Origin: Streptomyces sp. 71268 | GTDB lineage: Bacteria > Actinomycetota > Actinomycetes > Streptomycetales > Streptomycetaceae | Direction of reading: 5' to 3' | Assembly: GCF_029392895.1 (NCBI RefSeq) | Contig: NZ_CP114200.1 | Span: 3,689,001 to 3,753,000, forward strand | DNA length: 64,000 nt | Shown here: piece after piece, positions 57,626 through 64,000 of the stretch | Layout: each line of letters opens with the position of its first letter | How positions within the stretch are numbered: the stretch's first letter is position 1 | Position numbers and translations under genes: made by a program | Notes under the pieces: generated by a model | Seen by the model: the letters and a program-made list of their open reading frames with translations, nothing else | Databases searched by the model: none | What the model was told of the DNA's origin: nothing

Positions 57626-57699
57626 GGCTGGGTAGCTCAGTTGGTACGAGCGATCGCCTGAAAAGCGATAGGTCGCCGGTTCGACCCCGGCCCCAGCCA
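57626..57699 (+). tRNA. tRNA-Phe (anticodon GAA), copy 2
   Basis: Same 74-nt sequence as copy 1 (55734-55807). The flank after the discriminator is CCG, so the CCA is not encoded here, unlike copy 1. Confidence 0.95.
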
Positions 57700-57710
57700 C
57701 CGCCGCACAG

Positions 57711-57755
57711 AGCGAGAAGGCCCCGGCCGGGTTGACCGGCCGGGGCCTTCTCGCT
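57711..57755. terminator. Perfect 20-bp hairpin after tRNA-Phe copy 2
   Basis: AGCGAGAAGGCCCCGGCCGG-GTTGA-CCGGCCGGGGCCTTCTCGCT; arms of 20 bp and a 5-nt loop. Serves the tRNA transcript and the minus-strand oxidoreductase gene. Confidence 0.92.
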
Positions 57756-57808
57756 GCGCGCCCGTGGCGGCCACGGGCCGCCCCGCCCGTGCGCGGGCGG
57801 CCCGGGCC

Positions 57809-58735
57809 TCAGGTCACCGTGACGACGACCTTGCCCCGCACGTGGCCCTCGGCGCTCAGGCGCTGGGCGTCGCCCGTGCGCTCCAGCGGGAAGGTGGCCG
57901 CGACCGGCACCGTCAGGGCACCGGCGTCGACCATGGCGGACAGGGCCGCCAGGTCGGTGGCGTCCGGGCGGACCCACAGGTAGCGCCCGCCCAGCGGGGT
58001 GACCGCGGGGTCCACGATGGAGGCGATCCGCCGGGGGTTCTTCACCACGTCGGCGGAGACCGTGACCGCCTCCCCGCCCACCAGGTCGAAGGCCGCGTCC
58101 ACGCCGTCCGGCGCCAGCCCGCGCACCCGGTCGGTCAGCCCGTCCCCGTAGGCGACCGGCTCCCCGCCCAGGGAGCGCACGAAGTCGTGGTTGCGGGGGC
58201 TGGCCGTACCGATCACGCGGGCACCCAGGTGCCGGCCGATCTGCACGGCCAGCGAGCCGACCCCGCCCGACGCCGCGTGGACCAGGAGCGTCTCGCCCTC
58301 CCGTACCCGCAGCGCCTTGGCCAGCGCCTGGTACGCCGTGAGCCCGGCCAGCGGCAGCCCGGCGGCCTGCTCGAAGGTGAGGCTGGTGGGCTTGTGGGCC
58401 AGGGTGCGCACGGGGGCCGCCACGTACTGCGCGAACGTCCCGCCCGACAGGGTGTCCTTGCGCACGTAGCCGATGACCTCGTCGCCCTCCTCGAACTCCG
58501 GGGTGTCCAGGCCACCGCGGACCACGACCCCGGCGACGTCCCAGCCGGGGATCACCGGGAAGGCGACGTCGAGCAGCGAGTTGAGGTGGCCGGCCTGCGC
58601 CTTCCAGTCCACCGGGTTCACCGAGGCGGCCTTGACCTGGACCAGTACCGAGTCGGGCCCCACCTTCGGGTCGGGCAGTTCGCCGTACTCCAGGACCTCG
58701 GGTCCGCCGTACGCGCGGTAGCTCACAGCCTTCAC
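57809..58735 (-). CDS. NADP-dependent quinone-oxidoreductase-like MDR protein
   Basis: The GTG at 58735 (VKAVSYRAYGGPEVLEYGELPDP) has AGGAGC upstream; 308 residues. Zinc-independent medium-chain dehydrogenase/reductase: KAASVNPVDWKAQAGHL (N-terminal GroES-like fold), VIPGWDVAGVV, GDEVIGYV, AGLPLAGLTAYQAL, and the nucleotide-binding motif VHAASGGVGSLAVQIGRHLGARVIGTAS (Rossmann fold). No structural Cys cluster, as expected for the QOR group. It reduces quinones or enones with NADPH. A strong hairpin separates it from the tRNAs. Confidence 0.92.
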   Translation of the reverse strand: MKAVSYRAYGGPEVLEYGELPDPKVGPDSVLVQVKAASVNPVDWKAQAGHLNSLLDVAFPVIPGWDVAGVVVRGGLDTPEFEEGDEVIGYVRKDTLSGGTFAQYVAAPVRTLAHKPTSLTFEQAAGLPLAGLTAYQALAKALRVREGETLLVHAASGGVGSLAVQIGRHLGARVIGTASPRNHDFVRSLGGEPVAYGDGLTDRVRGLAPDGVDAAFDLVGGEAVTVSADVVKNPRRIASIVDPAVTPLGGRYLWVRPDATDLAALSAMVDAGALTVPVAATFPLERTGDAQRLSAEGHVRGKVVVTVT

Positions 58736-58895
58736 GATGCTCCTGCTCCTCGGGTTCGCGTGGCCGGGCCACTCTCGCGGCGGCCCGGCGGATGGGCGCG
58801 GGTGGGTTGCGTGCGGGGTGGGGTGCGGGTGGGTCGGGTACGGGTGGGTGGGTGGTGGGACGGGTGGGGCGCGTGCCCGGTGGGCTCCTGCCACG

Positions 58896-60119
58896 CTAGG
58901 CCGCCGGCGCGTCCGATGGCGCCGGCGCCGCACGGCCGCCCGGGTGGCGGTGGCGCCAGACCCAGAAGACCGTGCTGGCCACCACCGCCCAGCCGGCCAG
59001 CACGAGGAACGGGAAGGCGTGCTGGTGGCCGCCGAAGTAGACCGCCGTGTGCTGGGCGTTCACCGACGCGCCGGGCGGCAGCCAACGGCCGATGTGGCCC
59101 AGTACGGAGGGGAGCAGCGGCCAGGAGACGGCGCCGCCCGACGACGGGTTGCCGAGCAGCACCATCAGCCCCCAGGTGGGCAGCATCGCCCAGCGGCCGA
59201 AGAGGGTGTTGAACATCGTGAAGACCATCCCCGACGCGAACAGCGTCAGGGCCAGGATCAGCCACGACTCCACGAACGGCAGGCGCAGCGCGTCCAGCAG
59301 CCAGTCCACCACCGCCGCGATGGCGAACCCGCCGAGCAGCGCGTACGCGGCGGTGAAGCCGATCCGTTCCGCCGGGTTCAGGGTGCGGGCGTGCACGCTG
59401 AGCTGGATCGCGCCGACGAAGCCGATGATCACCGCGGCGAGCGAGATGTAGAAGATGGCCAGCCCGCGCGGGTCGCCCCGCTGGAGCGGGTTGAGGTCCC
59501 GGACCGTCACCGGCACCCCCACCCGCGCGCCGACCCGCGGCCCCGCCGTCGTGAAGATCTCCGCGACCGAGGCCCCGGAGGCGCCGGAGACGTCCAGCTC
59601 GACGCGGTCCCCGGCGCCGCCCGGCCGGTCGCCGACGGCCTGGCGCACGTACAGCACGGCGAACACCCGCTGCTCGTCCACGGCCCGCTTGGCCCGCGCG
59701 TACGTGGCGTACTCGCGCAGTTCGAGCGAGGCGTCCAGGGCCTCCTCCATGCCGCGCACGAACGCCTTGCCGCGCGGGCTGTCGCTCGCCCCGACCACCG
59801 CCGTCGGCACGTGGTGCGGGGTCGGGTTTGCCATCACGTACGTGTACGAGCCGGCGAACAGGCCGGCGGCCGCCGCCAGGATGACCACCAGCACCGTGGC
59901 CGGGAAGAACGGCGAGTCCTTGAACACCGCCCACCACGAGCGCCCGCCGGGCGCCCCGCGCGCCTGCGGGTGCGCGCCCGTCGACGCGGCCGGGTCGGCG
60001 GCGGGGCCGCCCCGGGCGTCGGCGGGGCCCGAGGCATCGGCGGGGCGGCCCGGGGCGTCGGCGGGGCGGCCCGGGTCGGGTGCGTCGTCCGGGACGGGCC
60101 GTTCACGCGGGTCGTCCAT
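58896..60119 (-). CDS. DUF3533/YhgE-Pip-like membrane protein
   Basis: 407 residues starting MDDPRERPVPDDAPDPGRP. A Pro/Ala-rich cytoplasmic leader (~60 residues) is followed by one transmembrane helix (FPATVLVVILAAAAGLFAGSYTYV), a large extracytoplasmic domain (about 85-215, with PTAVVGASDSPRGKAFVRGMEEALDASLELREY) and five to six C-terminal helices (LAIFYISLAAVIIGFVGAI; AAYALLGGFAIAAVVDWLLD; WLILALTLFASGMVF; WGLMVLLGNPSSGG; FPFLVLAGWAVVASTVFWVW). This matches the DUF3533/ABC-2-like family, often near efflux or phage-infection-protein-like genes. A TAGCGT -10 box 6 nt before the ATG suggests a leaderless transcript. Divergent from hrpA. Confidence 0.85.
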   Translation of the reverse strand: MDDPRERPVPDDAPDPGRPADAPGRPADASGPADARGGPAADPAASTGAHPQARGAPGGRSWWAVFKDSPFFPATVLVVILAAAAGLFAGSYTYVMANPTPHHVPTAVVGASDSPRGKAFVRGMEEALDASLELREYATYARAKRAVDEQRVFAVLYVRQAVGDRPGGAGDRVELDVSGASGASVAEIFTTAGPRVGARVGVPVTVRDLNPLQRGDPRGLAIFYISLAAVIIGFVGAIQLSVHARTLNPAERIGFTAAYALLGGFAIAAVVDWLLDALRLPFVESWLILALTLFASGMVFTMFNTLFGRWAMLPTWGLMVLLGNPSSGGAVSWPLLPSVLGHIGRWLPPGASVNAQHTAVYFGGHQHAFPFLVLAGWAVVASTVFWVWRHRHPGGRAAPAPSDAPAA

Positions 60120-60125
60120 GACGTC

Positions 60126-60131
60126 ACGCTA
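60126..60131 (-). promoter_or_regulatory. -10 box of the DUF3533 gene, probable leaderless transcript
   Basis: On the minus strand TAGCGT is followed by GACGTC and the ATG (60119). Spacing of 6 nt and no ribosome site match leaderless start sites. Confidence 0.5.
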
Positions 60132-60351
60132 AGCCACCCATCGCGAACATTCCTCCCGAGTCACCCGTACGTTCCGCATCGCGGCCGTCACCGCCGGGGG
60201 GCGCGCCCCCGGGAATCCGGCGGATGGCCGGGCGCTGGCCCCGGGGCGGGGGCGTGATTCGGCCGCGAGCGGCCGTTCCTCGCCCCGGCGCGGGCGCCGG
60301 GGCACAAATGGTTCGCCAGCTCTTTCGGCGAGGTGAGATCCTTGGCGGCGT

Positions 60352-63300
60352 ATGTCCACTCAGCCTGCCCCTGCCCTGCCCGCCCTGCTGGAGCGGCTTC
60401 CCGAGCTGATGCTGCGCGACGCGCAGCGGCTGGGGCGCCGACTCGACGGTGCGCGCCGGATTCGTCAGCCCGAGGCCCGCGCGGCCGTGCTCGCCGAGAT
60501 CGCCGGCCAGATCGAGCAGGCCGAACGGCGGGTGGCCGACCGCCGCGCCGCCGTCCCGAAGATCACCTATCCCGAGTCGCTGCCGGTCAGCCAGAAGAAG
60601 GACGACATCCTGGCGGCCATCCGCGACCACCAGGTGGTGATCGTCGCGGGCGAGACCGGCTCCGGGAAGACCACCCAGATCCCCAAGATCTGTATGGAGC
60701 TGGGCCGTGGCGTGCGCGGGCTCATCGGGCACACCCAGCCGCGCCGGATCGCGGCCCGTACGGTGGCAGAGCGGATCGCCGACGAGCTGGGCACCCAGCT
60801 CGGCGAGACGATCGGCTGGAAAGTGCGGTTCACCGACCAGGTCGGCCCGGACACGCTGGTCAAGCTGATGACGGACGGCATCCTGCTGGCCGAGATCCAG
60901 ACCGACCGCGAGCTGCGCCAGTACGACACGATCATCATCGACGAGGCGCACGAGCGCAGCCTCAACATCGACTTCATCCTCGGCTACCTGGCGCAGTTGC
61001 TGCCCCGCCGACCCGACCTCAAGGTCGTCGTCACCTCGGCGACCATCGACCCGGAGCGGTTCGCCCGGCACTTCGCGGCCTTCGCCACGGTCGGCGGCGG
61101 CGCGTCGGGCGCGGGCGGCGACCGGGACGCGCGCGGCGGCGGCCGGCCCCGGCGCGGCGCGAGCCGGCGTACGCGGGAAGGCGCGCCCAGCGCCCCGGAC
61201 CAGCCCAGCGCCCCGGACGCGCCCAGCACCCCGAGCGCGCCCACCGCCGCCGCGCCCACCGCCCCCGGGACAGCCACCGACCCCGGCACCGGCCCCGGCG
61301 CGGCGCCCGCCGCCCCCGGGGCCGCCGGCGAGCCGGCCGGCGCGCCGATCATCGAGGTCAGCGGGCGTACGTACCCGGTCGAGGTGCGCTACCGGCCGCT
61401 CCTCGAAGAGGGCGGCCAGGACGGCGACCGCGACCAGGTGACCGCCATCTGCGACGCGGTGGACGAGCTACAGCGCGAGGGCGAGGGCGACATCCTCGTC
61501 TTCCTCTCCGGCGAGCGGGAGATCCGCGACACGGCCGACGCGCTGGAGAAGAAGAAGCTGCGCAACACCGAGATCCTCCCGCTGTACGCGCGCCTCTCGC
61601 ACGCCGAGCAGCACCGGGTCTTCCAGCGCCACACCGGCCGCCGCGTCGTGCTCGCCACCAACGTGGCGGAGACCTCGCTCACCGTCCCCGGCATCCGGTA
61701 CGTGATCGACCCCGGCACCGCCCGCATCTCGCGCTACAGCCACCGCACCAAGGTGCAGCGGCTGCCCATCGAGCCGATCTCGCAGGCCAGCGCCAACCAG
61801 CGCAAGGGCCGCTGCGGCCGTACCAGCGACGGCATCTGCATCCGGCTGTACTCCGAGGACGACTTCCTCACCCGCCCCGAGTTCACCGACGCGGAGATCC
61901 TGCGGACCAACCTCGCCTCGGTGATCCTGCAGATGACGGCGGCCGGGCTCGGCGACATCGAGCGCTTCCCCTTCATCGACCCGCCGGACCGGCGCAACAT
62001 CAAGGACGGCATCGACCTGCTGCACGAGCTGGGCGCCATCGAGCCCCAGCGCCAGCCCGCCGACCAGAGCAGCGCCGACCAGGGCAGCCCCGACCAGCTC
62101 ACCGAGCAGGGCGCGCCGGGCGGCGGCGAGGAGCCAGCCGACGCGCGACATCCCGCCGACGCCCGGGGTGACCGTGGCGGCGACCGTACGGACCGGCGCG
62201 GCGGCAAGAGCCGGGGCGGCGAGCGCGGCCCGGGCCGCAAGGGCCGTGGCCAGCAACTGACCCCGCTGGGCCGCAAGCTGGCCCAGTTCCCGGTCGACCC
62301 GCGCCTGGCCCGCATGATCCTGGCCGCCGACCGCAACGGCTGCGCGCGCGAGGTGATCGTCATCGCCGCCGCGCTGTCCATCCAGGACCCGCGCGAGCGC
62401 CCCGCCGACAAGCAGGCCCAGGCCGACCAGCAGCACGCCCGCTTCAAGGACGAGACCAGCGACTTCCTGGCCCTGCTCAACCTGTGGCGGTACGTCCGCG
62501 AGCAGCAGAAGGCGCTGTCCTCCTCCGCCTTCCGCCGGATGTGCCGCTCGGAGTTCCTGAACTACCTGCGCATACGCGAGTGGCAGGACATCTACAGCCA
62601 GTTGCGTACGGTGGCCAAGTCCATGGGCATCGAGGTGTCCGCCGCCGACACCGAGATCCCCGCCGACCAGGTGCACCAGTCGCTGCTGGCGGGCCTGCTC
62701 TCGCACATCGGGCTCAAGGAGATCGCCGAGGACCCGGCCAAGGCCGGCGCCAAGACCCCGGCCAAGGGCTCCGACAAGCCCCGCGGCAAGGGCGACTACC
62801 TGGGCGCGCGCAACGCCAAGTTCGCCGTGTTCCCCGGCTCCGCGCTGTTCAAGAAGCCGCCACGGTGGATCATGTCGGCCGAGCTGGTGGAGACCTCGCG
62901 ACTGTGGGCGCGGGTCAACGCCAAAATCGAGCCGGAGTGGGTCGAGCCGCTCGCCCAGCACCTGGTCAAGCGCACCTACAGCGAACCGCACTGGGAGCAG
63001 AAGCAGGCCGCGGTCATGGCGTACGAGCGGGTGACGCTGTACGGCGTGCCGATCGTCGCCCAGCGCAAGGTCAACTACGGCAGGATCGACCCGATCACCA
63101 GCCGTGACCTGTTCATCCGCAACGCCCTGGTCGAGGGCGACTGGCGCACCCACCACCAGTTCTTCCACGACAACCGCAAGCTGCTCGGCGAGGTCGAGGA
63201 GCTGGAGCACCGGGCCCGGCGCCGCGACATCCTGGTCGATGACGAGACCCTTTTCGACTTCTACGACCAGCGCGTGCCCGAACACGTCGTCTCGGGCGCG

Positions 63301-64000
63301 CACTTCGACTCCTGGTGGAAGCACAAACGCCGGGACGAGCCGGAGTTGCTCAGCTTCGAGAAGTCGATGCTCATCAACGAGCGGGCGCAGGGCATCTCCA
63401 AGGACGCCTACCCCGACACCTGGTGGCAGGGCCGGCTGAAGTTTCGGGTGACCTACCAGTTCGAGCCGGGCGCGGACGCGGACGGCGTGACCGTGCACAT
63501 CCCGCTCCAGGTGCTCAACCAGGTCGAGGACCATGGCTTCGACTGGCAGATCCCGGGCCTGCGCCAGGACCTGGTGACGGAGCTGATCCGCTCGTTGCCC
63601 AAGCCGATCCGCCGCAACTACGTGCCGGCCCCCGACTACGCCCGGCGCTTCCTGGAACGGGTCAACCCGACGGCGGGGCGCAGTGGCGCCGAGCCGCAGG
63701 GCCCGCTCACGGCGGCGCTCGGCCGGGAACTCCAACGCATGGTGGGCGTGACGATCACCCCCGACGACTGGGACCTCACCAAGATCCCCGACCACCTGAA
63801 GATCACCTTCCGGGTGGTGGACGAGCGGCGCCGCAAGCTCGCCGAGGACAAGGACCTGGTCGCGCTCAAGGCGTCCCTCCAGCCCAGGACGCAGGCCGCG
63901 ATCACCAAGGTGTTCGCCACCTCGAAGGAGAGCGCGGGCATCGAGCAGCGCTCGGGGCTCACCTCCTGGACGATCGGCTCGCTGCCGCGCACCTTCGAGA
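60352..64000 (+). CDS. hrpA: ATP-dependent RNA helicase HrpA (3' end outside window)
   Basis: The ATG at 60352 (MSTQPAPALPALLERLPELML) opens a frame with no stop before 64000, so about 1,216 residues are visible and the end is missing. DEAH-box motifs: Walker A GETGSGKTT (100-108), TQPRRIAA, DEAH at 197-200 (IIIDEAHERS), SAT at 229-231, and in lobe 2 ATNVAETSLTVPGI and QRKGRCGRTSDG. HA2/OB regions follow (LTPLGRKLAQFPVDPRLARM), then the HrpA-specific C-terminal DUF3418 block (PKPIRRNYVPAPDYARRFL). Two disordered insertions interrupt the core: about 245-332 (after HFAAF) and about 565-634 (between LGAIEPQ and LTPLGRK). HrpA unwinds mRNA and rescues stalled ribosomes. No ribosome site close to the ATG. 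Confidence 0.93.
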   Translation, partial: MSTQPAPALPALLERLPELMLRDAQRLGRRLDGARRIRQPEARAAVLAEIAGQIEQAERRVADRRAAVPKITYPESLPVSQKKDDILAAIRDHQVVIVAGETGSGKTTQIPKICMELGRGVRGLIGHTQPRRIAARTVAERIADELGTQLGETIGWKVRFTDQVGPDTLVKLMTDGILLAEIQTDRELRQYDTIIIDEAHERSLNIDFILGYLAQLLPRRPDLKVVVTSATIDPERFARHFAAFATVGGGASGAGGDRDARGGGRPRRGASRRTREGAPSAPDQPSAPDAPSTPSAPTAAAPTAPGTATDPGTGPGAAPAAPGAAGEPAGAPIIEVSGRTYPVEVRYRPLLEEGGQDGDRDQVTAICDAVDELQREGEGDILVFLSGEREIRDTADALEKKKLRNTEILPLYARLSHAEQHRVFQRHTGRRVVLATNVAETSLTVPGIRYVIDPGTARISRYSHRTKVQRLPIEPISQASANQRKGRCGRTSDGICIRLYSEDDFLTRPEFTDAEILRTNLASVILQMTAAGLGDIERFPFIDPPDRRNIKDGIDLLHELGAIEPQRQPADQSSADQGSPDQLTEQGAPGGGEEPADARHPADARGDRGGDRTDRRGGKSRGGERGPGRKGRGQQLTPLGRKLAQFPVDPRLARMILAADRNGCAREVIVIAAALSIQDPRERPADKQAQADQQHARFKDETSDFLALLNLWRYVREQQKALSSSAFRRMCRSEFLNYLRIREWQDIYSQLRTVAKSMGIEVSAADTEIPADQVHQSLLAGLLSHIGLKEIAEDPAKAGAKTPAKGSDKPRGKGDYLGARNAKFAVFPGSALFKKPPRWIMSAELVETSRLWARVNAKIEPEWVEPLAQHLVKRTYSEPHWEQKQAAVMAYERVTLYGVPIVAQRKVNYGRIDPITSRDLFIRNALVEGDWRTHHQFFHDNRKLLGEVEELEHRARRRDILVDDETLFDFYDQRVPEHVVSGAHFDSWWKHKRRDEPELLSFEKSMLINERAQGISKDAYPDTWWQGRLKFRVTYQFEPGADADGVTVHIPLQVLNQVEDHGFDWQIPGLRQDLVTELIRSLPKPIRRNYVPAPDYARRFLERVNPTAGRSGAEPQGPLTAALGRELQRMVGVTITPDDWDLTKIPDHLKITFRVVDERRRKLAEDKDLVALKASLQPRTQAAITKVFATSKESAGIEQRSGLTSWTIGSLPRTFE

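Noticed and set aside
55528..57699. A complete integrative element between tRNA copies
   Set aside because: No integrase, excisionase or replication gene lies between them, only two Uma2 genes; a duplication with small cargo fits better.
61468..63795. A 775-residue minus-strand frame opposite hrpA
   Set aside because: Antisense to a continuous hrpA frame with all DEAH motifs.
60352..64000. Frameshifts in hrpA suggested by the low-complexity inserts
   Set aside because: Reading across both inserts in the same frame recovers the conserved core on each side, so they are in-frame insertions.

Overview
The window is chromosomal DNA of a high-GC actinomycete, almost certainly Streptomyces or a close relative. 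Third codon positions are nearly all G or C, GTG starts are common, ribosome sites are of the GGAGG type, and TTA codons are so rare that the few present stand out. Several families are typical of the genus: an AfsR-like giant regulator, DUF6227, DUF6010, DUF7848, XRE-TPR regulators, an actinobacterial Asp23 operon and a c-di-AMP riboswitch before an M23 peptidase.

Layout, left to right. 1-6.2 kb: the end of a carbohydrate-binding (NPCBM-like) protein, a secreted glycerophosphodiesterase homologue lacking key catalytic residues, and a 1,422-residue AfsR/BTAD regulator. 6.5-17.2 kb: an orphan asparagine-synthase-type macrolactam cyclase homologue, a 1.27 kb stretch without a supported gene, a sporulation-associated TPR regulator, lhgO, a small membrane protein, trmB and a PrsW-family protease whose C-terminal tail looks frameshifted. 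17.3-25.2 kb: an accessory block with a secreted protein overlapping a cytosolic partner, a trio of stop-start-coupled small genes, three tandem XRE-TPR paralogues, an HD phosphohydrolase and a small hypothetical. 25.5-30.8 kb: FAD protein/LuxR divergent pair, DUF6010 membrane protein, GlxA-type regulator and a secreted three-repeat lectin.

31.1-36.7 kb holds the most notable system: a tight operon of a MutL/Hsp90-type (GHKL) ATPase, a PD-(D/E)XK nuclease-fold protein (DUF4420 type) and a Z1-domain P-loop ATPase. These are core parts of MZA-type antiphage loci, here without a visible AIPR gene or DNA methyltransferase. 36.7-46.2 kb: atypical LuxR regulator, aldo/keto reductase, M23 endopeptidase under a c-di-AMP riboswitch, SpoIIE-type phosphatase, DUF6227, SGNH hydrolase, and divergent RidA/HxlR. 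46.4-50.8 kb: two GNAT acetyltransferases flanking an Asp23/AmaP envelope-stress operon.

50.8-57.8 kb: tRNA-Lys, a DEAD-box RNA helicase with a nested-repeat arginine-rich tail, a lipoprotein, a zincin, then tRNA-Glu, -Asp and -Phe. The Asp-Phe pair, with the 3' end of tRNA-Glu, is duplicated on the far side of two Uma2 genes. 57.8-64 kb: quinone-oxidoreductase-like protein, DUF3533 membrane protein, and an hrpA RNA helicase running off the window.

TTA (bldA-dependent) codons occur only in the AfsR-like regulator, the sporulation-associated regulator, the first XRE-TPR regulator and the lectin, which points to developmental control of these genes. Genes trmB, the PrsW protease, the GlxA-type regulator and the DUF3533 gene have a TANNNT -10 box 6-9 nt before the start codon, as expected of leaderless transcripts. 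All functions are inferred from sequence motifs read by eye; no database search was run.
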